Assembly: GCA_031359995.1 (NCBI GenBank)
Contig: JANMAT010000185.1
Location: 1 to 7,260 of the forward strand
Direction: 5' to 3'
Origin: JANMAT01 sp031359995
GTDB lineage: Bacteria > Actinomycetota > Acidimicrobiia > Acidimicrobiales > Ilumatobacteraceae
Length of the DNA stretch: 7,260 bases
Shown here: piece by piece, positions 5,550 through 7,260 of the stretch
Layout of the letters: every line of letters begins with the position of its first letter
How positions within the stretch are numbered: the first letter of the stretch is position 1
Notes under the pieces: model-generated
What the model was told of the DNA's origin: nothing
The model's database searches: none
Seen by the model: the letters and a program-made list of their open reading frames with translations, nothing else
Position numbers and translations under genes: made by a program

Positions 5550-6955
5550 GCGAGCTCGCCGACGCCATCGCCGCGGCGCGGGCGGCCGAGCAGCACTCGT
5601 TCCACATGCCCGGCCATCGCCACGGAGCGGGCGCGGGTGCCGACGCGCTGGGCATGCTGGGTGGGGCCGCCTTTGCCCACGACGTGTCCGAACTGTCGGG
5701 ATTCGACTACCTGCACGCCCCCGGCCCGGCGTTGAACGCGGCCCAGGCTCGCGCCGCGGCGGCGTTCGGCGCCGACCGCACGTGGTTCCTGGTGAACGGG
5801 GCCACGGTCGGCAACCTGGCCGCCGTGGCCGCGGTGGCGGGGCCCGGCCGTGCGCTCGTGATGGCGCGCGCCTCGCACCGCTCGGTCTACAGCGCCGTGG
5901 CGGTGACCGGCGCCGGCGCCGCCTACCTGCCGCCCACCTTCACGGCCGACGGCTCGTTGTGGCTGGCTCCCGCGGTGAGCGACGCCCGCCAGCTGCTGGC
6001 GAGCACACCCGACGTGGCCGCCGTGCACATCACCAGCCCGAGCTACTACGGCGTGTGCGCCGACGTGGCCGCCTTCGCGGGGTTGGCCCATGAGCACGGG
6101 CTGCCGCTCATCGTCGACGAGGCCCACGGCGCCCACTTCGCCTTCCATCCGTCGCTGCCGCCGACGGCGTTGTCGCAGGGTGCCGACGTGGTGATCCAGA
6201 GCCCGCACAAGACGCTCACCTCGCTGACCCAGTCGTCGTTGCTGCACGTGCGGGGCGGTCGGGTGGATGGCGCCCGCCTGACCATGTGGCTCGGCATGCT
6301 GCAGTCGTCGTCGCCGTCGGCCCTGCTGCAGGCGTCGCTCGACCTGTCGGTGGCGGCGATGGTGCGCCACGGCGAGGCCCGGTGGAGCGAGGTGCTGCGC
6401 CTCGTGGCCCGACTGCGCACCGGGCTCGGCTCGTGGGCGATCGAGCTCCCCGGTGTGGTCACCGATCCCACCAAGGTGCTCATCGAGACTCCTAGCCGGT
6501 CGGGCTATGCCGTTGCCGCCGCGCTGGCCGAGGTCGGCATCCGCCCCGAGTTCGCCGATCCGCGCCGCATCGTCTGCTCGGTGGGCCTGGGCCACACCGA
6601 CGCCGACGTCGACGCGCTGGTGCGGGCGATCCAGCGCTTCGGGGCTGCGACGGCTCGACCCTCATCGGCGTTCGCGCCGAGGTGGCCCGCTGTCAATCCG
6701 GTGGTGGCCGTACCGCTGTCGGCCGCCCTGCAGGCCCCGACCGAGGTGGTGCCGATGACCGAGGTGGCCGGTCGAGCGACGGCGGAGTACGTGATCCCGT
6801 ACCCGCCGGGTGTCCCGCTGGTCGTGCCGGGTGAGGTGCTCGACGCCCAGGCGGTCGCGCTGCTGGGGGCCGTCCGGGCGACCGGCGGTCGCATCGTCGG
6901 CCCGGCCGACCCCACCGGGGCGACGCTCCGCGTGCTGCGTAGCGCGAGCGCGTGA
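5546..6955 (+). CDS. PLP-dependent Orn/Lys/Arg decarboxylase family protein
   Basis: A 469-residue fold-type I PLP enzyme of the Orn/Lys/Arg decarboxylase major domain, short Gram-positive type without the N-terminal wing domain of E. coli CadA/SpeA-like enzymes. Visible motifs: HSFHMPGHRHGAG (residues 17-29), the cofactor site VDEAHGAHF (Asp191 for the pyridine nitrogen, His194) and SPHKTLTSLTQSS with Lys222 as the Schiff-base lysine. The C-terminal domain has the family motif AEYVIPYPPGVPLVVPGE (about 413-430). All hallmark residues are intact, so it is probably active. Start is GTG 5546, overlapping the decarboxylase stop by 4 nt (GTGA); it gives SELADAIAAARAAEQHSFHM. Arginine, lysine or ornithine are the usual substrates, giving agmatine, cadaverine or putrescine; which one applies cannot be read here. 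Its place in a meta-cleavage operon is unexpected and its role there is unknown. Confidence 0.88.
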   Translation: MSELADAIAAARAAEQHSFHMPGHRHGAGAGADALGMLGGAAFAHDVSELSGFDYLHAPGPALNAAQARAAAAFGADRTWFLVNGATVGNLAAVAAVAGPGRALVMARASHRSVYSAVAVTGAGAAYLPPTFTADGSLWLAPAVSDARQLLASTPDVAAVHITSPSYYGVCADVAAFAGLAHEHGLPLIVDEAHGAHFAFHPSLPPTALSQGADVVIQSPHKTLTSLTQSSLLHVRGGRVDGARLTMWLGMLQSSSPSALLQASLDLSVAAMVRHGEARWSEVLRLVARLRTGLGSWAIELPGVVTDPTKVLIETPSRSGYAVAAALAEVGIRPEFADPRRIVCSVGLGHTDADVDALVRAIQRFGAATARPSSAFAPRWPAVNPVVAVPLSAALQAPTEVVPMTEVAGRATAEYVIPYPPGVPLVVPGEVLDAQAVALLGAVRATGGRIVGPADPTGATLRVLRSASA

Positions 6956-6972
6956 CCGGGTCGTCGGTCGGG

Positions 6973-6994
6973 CCGGGCGCGGGTCCCGCGCCGG
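6973..6994 (+). terminator. GC-rich hairpin after the operon, possible terminator
   Basis: GGCGCGG (6976-6982) and CCGCGCC (6986-6992) form a 7-bp perfect stem with a 3-nt loop, extended by two further G-C pairs across a bulged G at 6975. It begins 17 nt after the PLP enzyme's stop, between convergent genes. There is no T-run, only GGTTACGTTGTC, as is common in actinobacterial terminators, so efficiency is uncertain. Confidence 0.4.
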
Positions 6995-7082
6995 GTTACG
7001 TTGTCAAGGGGCGTGGTCCGGGGCTGCGACGTTCGGTGGGGCAACGCCACTGATCACGTGCTGCTGGTCGTGCCCGCCCTGT

Positions 7083-7260
7083 TCAGGCGGCCTGGCGTCG
7101 TTGGCGTGGTCCGGTGGTCATGGTGGTGCCGTCGGGGAGGTCGATGCGGAGTGATCGGTCGGGTCCCATGGTCACGGCCCAGCCCTTGTCGTGGATGCAG
7201 GGGTGGTGTTTGCTGCAAACGGGGAGCAGGTTTGCCAGGTCGGTGTCGCCGTTGTTCTCC
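7083..7260 (-). CDS. HNH endonuclease, DUF222/13E12 type, C-terminal part only
   Basis: On the minus strand an open frame enters from the right edge (first full codon at 7259-7257) and ends at a TGA at 7085-7083, giving 58 residues. The sequence TDLANLLPVCSKHHPCIHD is the second half of an HNH nuclease module (N-x-L-x-P-x-C-x-x-H-H-x-x-IH), followed by KGWAVTMGPDRSLRIDLPDG. This is the usual C-terminus of the DUF222/13E12-repeat HNH proteins found in many copies in actinomycete genomes. The first half of the nuclease module and the DUF222 domain would lie beyond the window. It is convergent with the meta-cleavage operon and probably unrelated to it. The cellular role of this family is poorly known; some copies behave like mobile or repeated elements. 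Whether the gene is complete cannot be judged here. Confidence 0.85.
   Translation of the reverse strand, partial: ENNGDTDLANLLPVCSKHHPCIHDKGWAVTMGPDRSLRIDLPDGTTMTTGPRQRRQAA

Noticed and set aside
5192..6595. Minus-strand open frame of 467 codons opposite the PLP enzyme
   Set aside because: Composition is that of an antisense shadow (His, Arg and Gly rich, no motifs), while the plus strand carries a complete recognised family.

Overview
The window is very GC-rich, with strong G/C bias at third codon positions, GTG and TTG starts, and tightly overlapping genes. Together with the tail of a DUF222/13E12-type HNH endonuclease at the right edge, this points to an actinomycete (Actinomycetota). 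The exact lineage cannot be fixed from sequence alone. I see no rRNA, tRNA, CRISPR array or intact insertion sequence.

Left block (1-1648, + strand): the 3' part of a sulfite-oxidase-type molybdopterin oxidoreductase, cut by the window edge. Ten bases later comes a small GNAT acetyltransferase that resembles the AAC(6')-I group.

Middle gap (1649-2057): no intact gene. The minus strand holds what looks like a decayed ankyrin-repeat gene (about 1650-1925). To its right are an 8-bp inverted repeat (1978-2002), a weak promoter candidate and a strong ribosome binding site at 2044-2048, so this is the likely control region of the next operon.

Main block (2058-5549, + strand): a four-gene lower meta-cleavage operon in the order 2-hydroxypentadienoate hydratase, acylating acetaldehyde dehydrogenase, 4-hydroxy-2-oxovalerate aldolase, 4-oxalocrotonate decarboxylase. 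This is the dmpE-F-G-H order of phenol/catechol meta operons. The decarboxylase would turn 2-oxo-3-hexenedioate into 2-hydroxypentadienoate plus CO2. The hydratase adds water to give 4-hydroxy-2-oxovalerate. The aldolase splits that into pyruvate and acetaldehyde, and the dehydrogenase converts acetaldehyde to acetyl-CoA. Key catalytic residues are present, and the last three junctions of the five-gene run overlap by 1-4 nt. The ring-cleavage dioxygenase, semialdehyde dehydrogenase or hydrolase, and tautomerase are not in the window.

A fifth gene (5546-6955) overlaps the decarboxylase stop by 4 nt. It encodes a PLP-dependent Orn/Lys/Arg-decarboxylase-family protein, an unexpected partner for a meta-cleavage operon and the most interesting feature here. 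A GC-rich hairpin (6973-6994) follows as a possible terminator. The convergent 3' end of the HNH endonuclease gene (7083-7260, minus strand) closes the window.
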